Positions 11,226-24,560 of a DNA stretch of 64,000 nt are shown one piece after another. A model generated the notes under the pieces. The model made no database searches and was not told the origin of the DNA. It saw nothing but the letters and a program-made list of their open reading frames with translations. The first letter of the stretch is position 1. Each line of letters begins with the position of its first letter. Position numbers and translations under genes: made by a program. The DNA comes from Begonia masoniana (Eukaryota; Streptophyta; Magnoliopsida; Cucurbitales; Begoniaceae): contig CM039509.1 in assembly GCA_022432975.1 (NCBI GenBank), forward strand, positions 24,521,432 to 24,585,431. Direction: 5' to 3'.

Positions 11226-13389
11226 ATAAGTGTGATGACCCAAAGGTGTTGTGACGACCCAAAACCAAACCCGATCGGGGTCCGGGATTGGAGCCATCAC
11301 TCCGGGACAGATAACGGAAATAACAGTGACTATTTTTTTTTGAACAAATAGAACAGTCAAAACAGTGAACAGAGAGGGAGAACTGCAGTGGGTAATCGAA
11401 AACATGTACAGGGGGAGAGAGAGTTCTCTGGAATGGAAAACAAACAGGTCTCATAAATGGATAACCGAACAGAAATAGCATAAGACTGGCGGAGATGGAA
11501 ACAGGAAACAGTGGCGGAAGACTTAGGCGAATAACTGGCGGAATATGTAGTTTTAAACTGAACCGGAGGAGAAATCAGTGGATGACGTCATCGGAAGAGG
11601 TAAATGACGTCATCAGAAGAGGCAGACAACAGACGGAGCCGGCAGAAGGTGGTGACGTCAGCCGGAAGATGTTCTGACGTCATCGGAAGATAAAACTTAC
11701 TAACGTAGGCGGAAGAGGTAAACTGGCGATGACATAAAACAATGGATGACGTCATCGGAAGAGAAGATGACGTCAACCGGAAGACGAAATTTACACTGGG
11801 CGGAAGACTTATGCTGACGTCAACCGGAAGACAAATTTACACTGGGCGGAAGACTTATGCTGACATCAACCGGAAGACAATTTACACTGGATGAGGTGAT
11901 GACGTCAGCCGGAAGACGTTCTGACGTCATCGGAAGATAAAGGCAGTAATTGAAATCGGAAGATGAAAACCTAAGGCAGTAACACTGTTTGGCAGTAGAT
12001 GCAAATAGGACAAGGTGTGAACAGTAACTACCGGCAGAAAACCTCAAAACAGAAGGCATAAGGGTTTCAAACCTTCAAAACCCGATTTCAAAATGAAGTT
12101 TTTGAACCATGCTCTACAAATGACAGGAGTTCAAGCAGACAACTGCATGATAGCTCTAAAATTTGAGTCTATCCATGCATGACCTGAAAAAGGAGAACTC
12201 AAGCAGTTCCAGAATGTTTTCAGAACATTTAAAATATATGGATACAATCTGTCAAATACAGAGATTTTATATACATTAACAGCAGAACCTATACATTACA
12301 AAACTTCTAGCAAAGCTTTCTGTGACGACCCAAAACCAAACCCGATCGGGGTCCGGGATTGGAGCCATCACTCCGGGACAGATAACGGAAATAACAGTGA
12401 CTATTTTTTTGAACAAATAGAACAGTCAAAACAGTGAACAGAGAGGGAGAACTGCAGTGGGTATCGAAAACATGTACAGGGGGAGAGAGAGTTCTCTGGA
12501 ATGGAAAACAAACAGGTCTCATAAATGGATAACCGAACAGAAATAGCATAAGACTGGCGGAGATGGAAACAGGAAACAGTGGCGGAAGACTTAGGCGAAT
12601 AACTGGCGGAATATGTAGTTTTAAACTGAACCGGAGGAGAAATCAGTGGATGACGTCATCGGAAGAGGTAAATGACGTCATCGGAAGAGGCAGACAACAG
12701 ACGGAAGCCGGCAGAAGGTGGTGACGTCAGCCGGAAGATGTTCTGACGTCATCGGAAGATAAACTTACTAACGTAGGCGGAAGAGGTAAACTGGCGATGA
12801 CATAAAACAATGGATGACGTCATCGGAAGAGAAGATGACGTCAACCGGAAGACGAAATTTACACTGGGCGGAAGACTTATGCTGACGTCAACCGGAAGAC
12901 AAATTTACACTGGGCGGAAGACTTATGCTGACATCAACCGGAAGACAATTTACACTGGATGAGGTGATGACGTCAGCCGGAAGAAGTTCTGACGTCATCG
13001 GAAGATAAAGGCAGGTAATTGACATCGGAAGATGAAAACCTAAGGCAGTAACACTGTTTGGCAGTAGATGCAATAGGACAAGGTGTGCACGTAACTACCG
13101 GCAGAAAACCTCAAAACAGAAGGCATAAGGGTTTCAAACCTTCAAAACCCGATTTCAAAATGAAGTTTTTGAACCATGCTCTACAAATGACAGGAGTTCA
13201 AGCAGACAAACTGCATGGATAGCTCTAAAATTTGAGTCTATCCATGCATGACCTGAAAAAGGAGAACTCAAGCAGTTCCAGAATGTTTTCAGAACATTTA
13301 AAATATATGGATACAATCTGTCAAATACAGAGATTTTATATACATTAACAGCAGAACCTATACATTACAAAACTTCTAGCAAAGCTTTC

Positions 13390-16300
13390 TGTGACGACCC
13401 AAAACCAAACCCGATCGGGGTCCGGGATTGGAGCCATCACTCCGGGACAGATAACGGAAATAACAGTGACTATTTTTTTTGAACAAATAGAACAGTCAAA
13501 ACAGTGAACAGAGAGGGAGAACTGCAGTGGGTAATCGAAAACATGTACAGGGGGAGAGAGAGTTCTCTGGAATGGAAAACAAACAGGTCTCATAAATGGA
13601 TAACCGAACAGAAATAGCATAAGACTGGCGGAGATGGAAACAGGAAACAGTGGCGGAAGACTTAGGCGAATAACTGGCGGAATATGTAGTTTTAAACTGA
13701 ACCGGAGGAGAAATCAGTGGATGACGTCATCGGAAGAGGTAAATGACGTCATCGGAAGAGGCAGACAACAGACGGAGCCGGCAGAAGGTGGTGACGTCAG
13801 CCGGAAGATGTTCTGACGTCATCGGAAGATAAAACTTACTAACGTAGGTGGAAGAGGTAAACTGGCGATGACGTAAAACAATGGATGACGTCATCAGAAG
13901 AGAAGATGACGTCAACCGGAAGACGAAATTTACACTGGGCGGAAGACTTATGCTGACGTCAACCGGAAGATAAATTTACACTGGGCGGAAGACTTATGCT
14001 GACGTCAACCGGAAGACAATTTACACTGGATGAGGTGATGACGTCAGCCGGAAGACGTTCTGACGTCATCGGAAGATAAAGGCAGTAATTGAAATCGGAA
14101 GATGAAAACCTAAGGCAGTAACACTGTTTGGCAGTAGATGCAAATAAGACAAGGTGTGAACAGTAACTACCGGCAGAAAACCTCAAAACAGAAGGCATAA
14201 GGGTTTCAAACCTTCAAAACCCGATTGCAAAATGAAGTTTTTGAACCATGCTCTACAAATGACAGGAGTTCAAGCAGACAAACTGCATGGATAGCTCTAA
14301 AATTCGAGTCTATCCATGCATGACCTGAAAAAGGAGAACTCAAGCAGTTCCAGAATGTTTTCAGAACATTTAAAATATATGGATACAATCTGTCAAATAC
14401 AGAGATTTTATATACATTAACAGCAGAACCTATACATTACAAAACTTCTAGCAAAGCTTTCAAACAAAACACAAGACTAAAACGGAGTTTTTAAAACAGA
14501 AATATCAAAACATCCAGAAGAGTTTACAAATATGGACTTTACTTTAAAGACTTAAACCTCTATACAGAATTTGTCTGACTGCAGCAACCACCCCCAATGA
14601 GCTCGATCCGCCAACTGTAACCTACACATCGGCCTGAGGCACCAAGTCCTCATCCACGGGATCCGTACCTACAACAGGGAGTTCATCTATGAGCCTAGAG
14701 CTCAGTAAGAACATGAAATGCAGTGTGCATATGCTATGCATGAACATTTTCAAATACATGAACATTACATTACATTTCACTGGACAGGAAGGTATAAGTG
14801 GGAGAAGGAGCTGGCGCAACAGGATGTACATGCCACTTTCAGGACATAACAGGAGTACTTGACAGGATGCCAGTCCTCGTCCACACTTAACCATACATTT
14901 TCTTTACAGGATTTTATCTTACTTACTTCAAAACCAGTGCTGAAAACATTTGCATGATTTTACAGGAAAACGTGTATGCATGAATAAGTGCGATGCTTAA
15001 ACTTAACATTCACAGATGGCAGAATGATACAACAGGACGACAGGATATGATGGAGACATATTTAACTTAAAACATAACCTAAAACCTATCTACCCATACC
15101 ATACCTAGTACCTCCAAGTTGTAGGGCCTTAAGGGCCAACGTAAATGCATGAACTTACCTGTTTGCTGCAGAGTTGAAAATCTTGAACGTCTCGGTGTTG
15201 TACGAACCTATAACATGCAACATTACTTACTTGTCGTCTTTAGCAACCGATGTACCTGAATCCTACTCCGTTACCATGCTCGACCTATAACAGGGTAATT
15301 TCACATCAATTTCTATAACTCATATTCTCCATAAAATTCATAACCCTTATCCAAAATCAATACATTTCATCAACTACAACGTTGAACATCAAAACTCCAC
15401 AATTACATTTCATGGCAATAAACCTCAATTCATTATTACACACTTGTATAGTTATCAATTCCAATCTCGGCAATTCAATTTCAATAAATCCAAGTACTTC
15501 TAAATACCATTTCTCAATCAAGTCCAATCTAAACGTCTCAATGCACTAGTTTTAAACAAAATACTAAAAACTATTCCAAATTTTCCAAACTTCCACCCAT
15601 TTACCAACTTCTATCCAACACACCACTTTAATCCAATTAAACAATCCCAATAATGAAATCTAAGGATAGGTCACATTTCACATAATTCTCATCAAGCACT
15701 TCAAACAATCAACATTTGGATAAACTTTTAATCAAACAACTTAACATCAAGCAAAAACCCGGATTTGGATTACAATTTTGAGCAAACTTCTAAAATTCGT
15801 AACTTTCTCTACAAATATCGAAATGACTTGATTCCAAAGGCTACGACTTCTTTAAAGTGTCTATTTTCATCTAGTACAAACCATTTATCAAAAACAAATC
15901 ACAATGAGTGGCAGAATTTCCAAAACCGTAACTGCCCAGAATAAGTTTTACAGTTTTTATCTTGACTTCGAAAATTCATAACAAATTGTATATCCGTCCG
16001 AATTTGATAATTCTTATGCCTATGAAATCCTTAAAATTTCTACTTTCATGTGACATAATCCATTTAGCAAACAAAATACAATAAATGGGCCGAAAATCCT
16101 CAGAACCAAAACTGCCCTGTATTTTAACCTTAGATTTCTTAACATTTTTAATCAATCTCCTTTTTTCTTTTCGTATGAATCATCAACGATCAACTCTTAA
16201 TCCATTTAACATCAAAGAGAAGAAGAATATGTAGCAACTAGTCAGAATTTTCGTGCATCACACTCTCCAGTCACCAATCGTTTAATAAATCCATCGATCC

Positions 16301-16983
16301 TAACAATAACCAACACCCTTAACCCTAAACATAGGAACTATCAAGAGAAAGCACTTATCTTACCTTATACACCAAAGAGGAGGGGGGGAAGAACGTGTGG
16401 ATTCGGTCTACTGAGCGAGTGACGGCAAGAAACTCTGCCGAAGGAACAAACTCGAGGGGAAGGAGAGGGATGACGTGCGTAAAGGTGGGGGTTCGCCTGG
16501 CGTATGAGGGAAAAAAATAACAAGGAAGGGAGAAGTGCTCTCACTTCCTCGTAGGTGGGCTTCAGCAGAGAGGGAAAGGGGAAGAGGGAGGGAGAAGCCA
16601 CTGTTTTCGCTTGAAGAAGAGAAAAGAAAACAACAAAAGAATATATAAGGAATGATGGGTTTTGGCTGATGAAAACGTGAGAGAGAGAGTGTGTGTTCTA
16701 TTGGAGAAAAAGAGGAGGGGAGGTAGGTGGGTTGTTTGGATACATGGATTGTAGTGGCTTGATGAAGAAGCTTTGCATTTAATTCAACCTTAATTTAACT
16801 TATTAAGTTAATCCAATAAACCATATACCATTTACATTTAAATTCTTCTTTTAATTAATTCCTCTAAAATTCTAAATTTTTGTTTCTCCATCCATTTATC
16901 TTTCGTTTGGGTAACTCCCTAAGATTTTGTGCGAAACTCTAAGCACATAGCTAAAATATTGGGTAAAGTTTTCGGGTGTTACA
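13390..16983 (-). mobile_element. Inner complete solo LTR of the XY family
   Basis: In sense: TGTAACACCCGAAAAC at 16983 downward, a TATATA promoter near 16640 (the twin lies at 19168-19176), a pyrimidine-rich exon 1, GTAAGAT donor near 16362, acceptor then a 49-nt exon 15207-15159 ending at a GTAAGTTC donor, the CTTACTGAGC box near 14710, acceptor near 14675, and ten TGACGTCA octamers between 13720 and 14080. The 3' end is GGGTCGTCACA at 13390. Predicted short open frames in it are not conserved in a coding manner. The Y twin (16989-19513) differs by roughly twenty substitutions or small indels by eye, so the self-insertion is recent. Confidence 0.85.
13720..14080. repeat. Array of ten TGACGTCA palindromes in XY (also in X1 and X2)
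   Basis: Ten perfect TGACGTCA octamers in about 340 bp alternate with CGGAAGA. Typical units are TGACGTCATCGGAAGA and TGACGTCAACCGGAAGAC. Equivalent arrays lie in X1 (11580-11950) and X2 (12645-13010). Short open frames on both strands here are repeat artefacts. Confidence 0.9.
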
Positions 16984-19699
16984 CTTTCAAACAAAACACA
17001 AGACTAAAACGGAGTTTTTAAAACAGAAATATCAAAACATCCAGAAGAGTTTACAAATATGGACTTTACTTTAAAGACTTAAACCTCTATACAGAATTTG
17101 TCTGACTGCAGCAACCGCCCCCAATGAGCTCGATCCGCCAACTGCAACCTACACATCGGCCTGAGGCACCAAGTCCTCATCCACGGGATCCGTACCTACA
17201 ACAGGGAGTTCATCTATGAGCCTAGAGCTCAGTAAGAACATGAAATGCAGTGTGCATATGCTATGCATGAACATTTTCAAATACATGAACATTACATTAC
17301 ATTTCACTGGACAGGAAGGTATAAGTGGGAGAAGGAGCTGGCGCAACAGGATGTACATGCCACTTTCAGGACATAACAGGAGTACTTGACAGGATGCCAG
17401 TCCTCGTCCACACTTAACCATACATTTTCTTTACAGGATTTTATCTTACTTACTTCAAAACCAGTGCTGAAAACATTTGCATGATTTTACAGGAAAACGT
17501 GTATGCATGAATAAGTGCGATGCTTAAACTTAACATTCACAGATGGCAGAATGATACAACAGGACGACAGGATATGATGGAGACATATTTAACTTAAAAC
17601 ATAACCTAAAACCTATCTACCCATACCATACCTAGTACCTCCAAGTTGTAGGGCCTTAAGGGCCAACGTAAATGCATGAACTTACCTGTTTGCTGCAGAG
17701 TTGAAAATCTTGAACGTCTCGGTGTTGTACGAACCTATAACATGCAACATTACTTACTTGTCGTCTTTAGCAACCGATGTACCTGAATCCTACTCCGTTA
17801 CCATGCTCGACCTATAACAGGGTAATTTCACATCAATTTCTATAACTCATATTCGCCATAAAATTCATAACCCTTATCCAAAATCAATACATTTCATCAA
17901 CTACAACGTTGAACATCAAAACTCCACAATTACATTTCATGGCAATAAACCTCAATTCATTATTACACACTTGTATAGTTATCAATTCCAATCTCGGCAA
18001 TTCAATTTCAATAAATCCAAGTACTTCTAAATACCATTTCTCAATCAAGTTCAATCTAAACGTCTCAATGCACTAGTTTTAAACAAAATACTAAAAACTA
18101 TTCCAAATTTTCCAAACTTCCACCCATTTACCAACTTCTATCCAACACACCACTTTAATCCAATTAAACAATCCCAATAATGAAATCTAAGGATAGGTCA
18201 CATTTCACATAATTCTCATCAAGCACTTCAAACAATCAACATTTGGATAAACTTTTAATCAAACAACTTAACATCAAGCAAAAACCCGGATTTGGATTAC
18301 AATTTTGAGCAAACTTCTAAAATTCGTAACTTTCTCTACAAATATCGAAATGACTTGATTCCAAAGGCTACGACTTCTTTAAAGTGTCTATTTTCATCTA
18401 GTACAAACCATTTATCAAAAACAAATCACAATGAGTGGCAGAATTTCCAAAACCGTAACTGCCCAGAATAAGTTTTACAGTTTTTATCTTGACTTCGAAA
18501 ATTCATAACAAATTGTATATCCGTCCGAATTTGATAATTCTTATGCCTATGAAATCCTTAAAATGTCTACTTTCATGTGACATAATCCATTTAGCAAACA
18601 AAATACAATAAATGGGCCGAAAATCCTCAGAACCAAAACTGCCATGTATTTTAACCTTAGATTTCTTAACATTTTTAATCAATCTCTTTTTTTTCTTTTC
18701 GTATGAATCATCAACGATCAACTCTTAATCCATTTAACATCAAATAGAAGAAGAATATGTAGCAACTAGTCAGAATTTTCGTGCATCACACTCTCCAGTC
18801 ACCAATCGTTTAATAAATCCATCGATCCTAACAATATCCAACACCCTTAACCCTAAACATAGGAACTATCAAGAGAAAGCACTTATCTTACCTTATACAC
18901 CAAAGAGGAGGGGGGAAGAACGTGTGGATTCGGTCTACTGAGCGAGTGACGGCAAGAAACTCTGCCGAAGGAACAAACTCGAGGGGAAGGAGAGGGATGA
19001 CGTGCGTAAAGGTGGGGGTTCGCCTTGCGTAGGAGGGAAAAAAATAACAAGGAAGGGAGAAGTGCTCTCACTTCCTCGTAGGTGGGCTTCAGCAGAGAGG
19101 GAAAGGGGAAGAGGGAGGGAGAAGCCACTTTTTTCGCTTGAAGAAGAGAAAAGAAAACAACAAAAGAATATATAAGGAATGATGGGTTTTGGCTGATGAA
19201 AACGTGAGAGAGAGAGAGTGTGTGTTCTATTGGAGAAAAAGAGGAGGGGAGGTAGGTGGGTTGTTTGGATACATGGATTGTAGTGGCTTGATGAAGAAGC
19301 TTTGCATTTAATTCAACCTTAATTTAACTTATTAAGTTAATCCAATAAACCATATACCATTTACATTTTAAATTCTTCTTTTAATTAATTCCTCTAAAAT
19401 TCTAAATTTTTGTTTCTCCATCCATTTATCTTTCGTTTGGGTAACTCCCTAAGATTTTGTGCAAAACTCTAAGCACATAGCTAAAATATTGGGTAAAGTT
19501 TTCGGGTGTTACAGGTGTACGTATGAGCACGACTGCAGGGCAAACCTCGGGACCTAAGCCGAGTGTAGGCAAATTCCGAACTCGAGTATAGGCAAATTCC
19601 GGGTCATAAAGAGGGGGTCGTCACAATCCCAAATCGCTTGGGGAAGTATATGGAAATGAAACATATGTAATGAAACCCTCTCAAAAATAGTAAGACGCG

Positions 19700-19801
19700 T
19701 TTTGGAGCACAATTGGCAACGGATCCCATAAGATCTCCGAAGTTAATAGTGCTCCAGCGAGAGCAGTACCATGTTGGGTGACCGACCGGGAAGTCCTTGC
19801 C
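19700..19801 (+). other. 5S rRNA-like block in the Cassandra A 5' LTR
   Basis: GGATCCCATAAGATCTCCGA, then GAGAGCAGTACC and GTTGGGTGACC and GGGAAGTCCT follow the 3' two thirds of plant 5S rRNA in order. The box A region reads GTTAATAGTGCTC, so it has lost the GTTAAGCGTGCTT of real 5S genes. The 5' third of 5S RNA is not recognisable. It is part of the LTR, not a 5S gene. Confidence 0.85.
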
Positions 19802-20067
19802 AAACAAAGCCGTGAGGGGAAGAAATTGGGCTACGGCCCAATCCCTAGAGCAAAAAATATCTTACTAGGAAAATTGATCGTTATAAATGGTATCAGAGCC
19901 TGTACCCAACCGGAAATATGACAAACGAGAACGTTAGGCCCCCGAGGGGGGGTGATTGTGATGACCCAAATGTGTACGTATGAGCACGACTACGAGGAAA
20001 ATCTCAAGTTGCGGGGCAAATCTCGAGACCTAAGCCAAGTGTAGGAAAATCCCGAACTCGAGTATAC

Positions 20068-22882
20068 TGTAACACCCGGTTTTACGAGATTAAAGAATTG
20101 CCATTATATAATGGCATTTTTGTAAATGTGTCAAATTAAGTTCGTTTTGTGAACGAAAAGTTTTAATAGAACCCTAGTAATAAATTAGAATTATTGGTAA
20201 AATATGAAAGTCTAGAGAAAATGAATCGTTAGCTGAAACAAAAGGAAAATCAGATGGAGGGACGAAAGGGGTCATTTGGCATTTAATAGGCAAAAGCTTC
20301 TTTCTTCCTCAACACTTCACGAAAATCCTCTCTGCTTTCCACGAAAAGCTCCAGAGAGCTTTGCGACATTTTTCCTCCCTCACGCGTTCTCTCTCCTGGC
20401 AACCGAAACTCTTCCTCCGGCGACTTGTTCTTCACGTTTCCTTCTCCAAATGACACCCTAGGTAAGGTTCTATGCTTTTGGAAAGTTTATTCCCGATTTT
20501 CGAGTGGTTAAACGATTAGGGTTTCGTTAGTTTGGAAGTTTAACGGTTTAAACTCGGTTTTAATGACGATGGTTGTGAATTGCCATAGGTGAACAATGCT
20601 CGTGGAAGGAGCTTGAATTTGCAAGGACGCGAGGTAAGTCTTCGTGACTTACTGTGGCCGATAGGCCTATGCCAGAAGTCGAGTTCGTCGTTGAGGATTT
20701 TGGAGTCATGTATATTTTTATGCTTTGGTTGGGTAGTTTAGGATTAGAGTTTTTATAGGTTATGTTTGCTATGTTTTGATGGTACTCATGCTTTATGTTT
20801 ACATTATGTCTCTTCTGTACATGCATCACGCTCTTTCAAAATAGCATGAAAATGGATTTCTACACGTATTTAAGAAAAGAAATGAATTAAAGAAATGAAT
20901 GTACGTAATTTGGTCACGACGGGGTGGGGTTCAGACATGGTTGTTTACGGATGGAAGCATGTTTTCCCCCTGGTAGATGGAAAGGGTTGTCTAACCGCCA
21001 GACGTGCCCTCCCCATCTGGTGAGAGTTAGACCTCGGTGACATTCTATTCTGTAATGAAACGATGAAAAGGTCTGCATGATTTATGAACCGCATATGCAC
21101 AACATACATTTGCATTTACGAAACTTACTGAGCCTTTAGCTCATAGTTTTCTTTATGGTGTAGATGATTTTGATACAGGTGAGGATGAGATTCTTCTACC
21201 CGAAGCTTGATCTGGTTGAAGAAGAATGCCCGTGGAAGTGCATTGGGTAGTCGGTGCGTATTTGACCCGTGGGGATGTAAGTAAGTGTTTTGAGGGTTTT
21301 CGGGGTTGTTTTGGGCTGATGGTGGACTAGATAGGAGAATTATATAGTTGAGACGTTTTAGGATGTTTGGTATCTGGATAGTAGATAAATTGATGTATTG
21401 ATGTTTTGGTAAACTCAATTTATAAAATGTTTTGTTAAGTCTTTTATTTGGATTTTTTATGGAAATTGAATGTATAGAGATGAAGTGTTATTTTGATGTT
21501 AGAAGTTCTTGTTGAAGGGAGTGTAGGTACAGGGGAAAGAATATGAAGGCAGCTCTCTGGACAAAATCCAGAGAGCTAGCCGATCGATCGCCAGGAAGGG
21601 GCGATCGATCGGGTAATGCATGGTTTAAAGTCTGGATTCTATAAATTTTTTGTGGTAGTTCAAAGTATGGATGTCGTCCAAAGTATGGATGTCGTCCAAA
21701 GAAGTTGTCTAAAGTGGCAGGGATTCTTATAAGTTTTGGTTAAGTGTTTCTGTAAGAAAGTCATCGTCCAAAGTCTGTGGACGATAAAGTTAAGTTAAGT
21801 ATTCTGGCAGAAAAAGTCATCGTCCAAAGTCTGTGGACGATAAAGTTCAGTTAAGTATTCTGACAGAGAAAGTCATCGTCCAAAGTCTGTAGACGATAAA
21901 GTTTCGGTTAAGTGTTTCTGTAAGAAAGTCATCGTCCAAGTCCCATGGACAAATAAGTCCCGTGGACGAATAAGTCTCGTGGACGAATAAAGTCCGTGGA
22001 CGAATAAAGTCTGTGAGCGAGAATAGTCGTCCATTCTATGGGCGAGAACCGTAGTCCATTCTGGACGATTCTGTGGACGATAATGTCGTCCCTTTTTGTG
22101 ATGACTCGAATATGCACGTATGGGTACGATGGCTGCACGAACCGGAACCCGGATGGCGGTACGTCCGCGCGGGCGAACCGGAAGGTGACAGGTCATAAAA
22201 AGGGGGTCGTCACAACCACACGTCGCTTGGGGAAGTATATGGAAATGAAACATATGTAAAGAGACCTTCCCAACATAGTAAGACACATTTTGGAGCACAA
22301 TTGACAACGGATCCCATAAGAACTCCGAAGTTAAAAGTGCTTCGGTGAGAGCAATTCCAGGTTGGGTGACCTTCCGGGAAGTTCTCGCCAAACAAAGCCT
22401 TTAGGGGAGGATATTGGGCTACGGCCCAATCCCCAGAGCGGACAATATCATGCTGGGATAAGGGGTCGTTACACTTTTCGTGGACGAATGGGATGAAACC
22501 CGAGAGGAAATTCATTACCGTCTGCTTTATAGTCATCGACTGATTTCTTTACAGAAGCCACGTCACTGTACCATTCGTCCAAACCCGATAGAGAGAATTA
22601 GCTACCCCTACTGTTTGAATTGAAGAAACCTAAGAGGAAAAATACTGTTCCTTCGATGAAACCCGAGAGGAAAAACTTAATTCTCTGCCTGTCTTTATTG
22701 TTTTAGCATTGACGCCTAGGTTTAAATTTTACTGGGGTTTCCACAATTAGTTAAACTTCCGCTAAATGAGTTAATTGATTTTAAATGAGTAGATTAAGTG
22801 AATGAAATGGACTAGATGAAAAGTTCAAAATTTTTATGACATTTATAGGCATAATATTTCGGGTAAATTAAGGGTCGTTACA
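20068..22882 (+). mobile_element. Solo gypsy LTR B in the Cassandra A 3' LTR
   Basis: The ends are TGTAACACCCGG and AGGGTCGTTACA; flanks TATAC (20063-20067) and TATAG (22883-22887) form a 5-bp duplication with one mismatch, and the interrupted Cassandra sequence resumes at once. Splice-like sites: donor at 20461/20462, acceptor 20587-20588, a 45-nt exon 20589-20633 ending at GTAAGTC, CTTACTGAGC at 21124, and GTAG acceptor at 21160-21163. The hairpin CTCTCTGG...CCAGAGAG (21553-21576), two GATCGATCG words and a GTCGTCCAAAG/GTGGACGA array (21670-22090) lie toward the 3' end. It carries a nested Cassandra solo LTR at 22097-22473. Confidence 0.82.
22097..22473 (+). mobile_element. Cassandra solo LTR inside LTR B
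   Basis: A 377-bp LTR from TGTGATGACTC to GGGGTCGTTACA is flanked by perfect CTTTT repeats (22092-22096 and 22474-22478). It holds the 5S-like block (GGATCCCATAAGAACTCCGA, GGTTGGGTGACC, GGGAAGTTCTCG). Its first 100 bp differ from the other Cassandra copies. No PBS or internal part remains, so it is a recombined solo LTR. Confidence 0.9.
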
Positions 22883-23429
22883 TATAGGCAAATTTCGGGT
22901 CATAAAGAGATGGTCGTCACAATCCCACATCGCTTGAGGAAGTATATGGAAATGAAACATATGTAAGAAAACCCTCTCAAAAATAGTAAGACGCAATTTG
23001 GAGCACAATTGGCAACAGATCCCATAAGAACTGTAACGAACCCTTTTCCCAGCAAGATATTGTCTACTCTGGAGATTGGGTCGTAGCCTAATATTCTCCC
23101 CTCACGGCTTTGTTTGGCAAGGACTTCCCAGTCGGTCACCCAACATGGTATTGTTCTCGCCAGAGCACTTTTAACTTCAGAGTTCTTATGGGATCCGTGG
23201 TCAATTGTGCTTTAAAACACGTCTTACTAACTTGAGAGGGTTTCCTTACATATATTTCATTTCCCTATATGTAACACCCGAGATACGACTAGGTAATTTT
23301 CCTAACTATATTAACGGTCATGAATATTTAATCTTCGCGGTTTAGAATTTTATGACAAGTTTAATTATTTACATGTGGGTTTTAAACTAGGTTGAGTGGC
23401 AATATTGTAATAATAGAAGTTGAGATCAG

Positions 23430-23438
23430 TATATAAAG
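23430..23438 (+). promoter_or_regulatory. TATA box of LTR D
   Basis: TATATAAAG lies about 160 bp from the LTR 5' end, followed by a pyrimidine-rich stretch with GTAGCCGACA. LTRs K and G have TATA boxes at the same distance. Confidence 0.65.
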
Positions 23439-24287
23439 AAGAAGAAAAAGTTTTAAATTTCACTCAAGCCACTGTAGCCGACACACTCCCTTCCACGATT
23501 TCTTCACTCTCCAGAGCTCTCTCTCAGCCGGTGACTTCTTCACCAACGAACGATTTCTCCAGTATTCACTCCGAAAACCCACGTTCGAGGTAAGGTTCAG
23601 ACAATGTAGTTGTTGAGTAGTTATTTAGAGTCCTGTTTTCAGCCAGAAACCCGAAGTCCCGATTCTGTATTGACAGAGTAATAATAGGAACATTGTTAAT
23701 CTTAGTTTGATAATAGTATTACCGATTCGAATCTGAACTTTGACAACCGACTGTAAGTAACTGCTAGGTTGAATCTGAATGTCCGGAGTTTCGGAGCTTA
23801 AACCGCACACACAAGGTGCTTGGCGGAAAGGACTAAGAAATACAGATTTTAGGATGACATTTAGTTAGGACCTTACTAGTTTTGAGTTTTAAGTTATTTA
23901 GGATTTTATTCTAACTACGAATATGAAATGTCATAGGCGAGGAAAAGCTCAAGTGAAGGTGCTGCTCAGCTAAGGAATCCAGGTAAGTGGATGTATTAAG
24001 ATTTCCGGCCACTAAGGCCCTACACCGCAAGGATACTAGGAAAAATTGTTGAAATGTTTGTCTGATGATTATGACTAGTAGTTTGCTATGATATGAAGTA
24101 TTTGAGCAGGAAAAAGTTAAGTTACATGATGTTTTTACTCGTTCATATAGTATGACATTCCTCTGTGAAATTCGCGTCCATGCATTATGAGCGTGTTTAT
24201 GATTAAGTTAAGAACATGAAAAACAAATGTAAGCATGATTAAGCGCAGAACGGGGGAAATGACTATGATATGTTCACAAGGCTTAAG

Positions 24288-24560
24288 TAAGGCTCTCGAA
24301 TTCTCCCACGGGTGGAGGCCGAGTTGATGATTAGTATGGCTCGCGAATTCTCCCACGGGTGGAGGCCGAGTTGATGATTAGTATGACTCGCGAATTCTCC
24401 CACGGGTGGAGGCCGAGTTGATGATAAGTACGGTTCGCGAATTCTTCCACTGGGGGAGACCAGATTGGCAGGAAAAACTCGTGAATCCTCACACTGGTGG
24501 AGGCCGAGTTTATACTGCACGACAGTTCGCGAATCCTCCCGCCGGAGGAGGCCGAGCTAG
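24288..24560. repeat. Six diverged copies of a 47-48 bp repeat in LTR D
   Basis: The units carry GAATTCTCCCAC...GGTGGAGGCCGAG and are the diverged counterpart of the large array in LTR K (58634-60304). Copies differ from each other by several bases. Confidence 0.85.

Larger units (their letters stand above)
11250..19513 (-). mobile_element. Self-nested gypsy LTR block XY (X-X-X-Y-Y)
   Basis: This is inserted in the Cassandra A 5' LTR with a GGTGT duplication (11245-11249 and 19514-19518). Three copies of a 1.07-kb segment X (11250-12320, 12321-13389, 13390-14461) each start exactly at the LTR terminus TGTGACGACCC and end in CTTTC. Two copies of a 2.5-kb segment Y (14462-16983, 16989-19513) each end exactly at the other terminus GGGTGTTACA. 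X3+Y1 is one whole LTR of 3594 bp, bordered on both sides by CTTTC (13385-13389 and 16984-16988). It therefore inserted into an identical LTR with a 5-bp duplication. The third X is extra and probably came from unequal exchange. No gag-pol is present. Confidence 0.85.

Noticed and set aside
11495..14198. Repeated short frames such as METGNSGGRLRRITGG and MTSSSLPMTSS
   Set aside because: They lie in the TGACGTCA arrays of an LTR, occur on both strands, and recur only because segment X is triplicated.
11250..19513. Ordinary segmental tandem duplications of host DNA
   Set aside because: All junctions fall on LTR tips (TGTGACGACCC or GTGTTACA) and on CTTTC, and the block is framed by GGTGT, so transposition explains it better.
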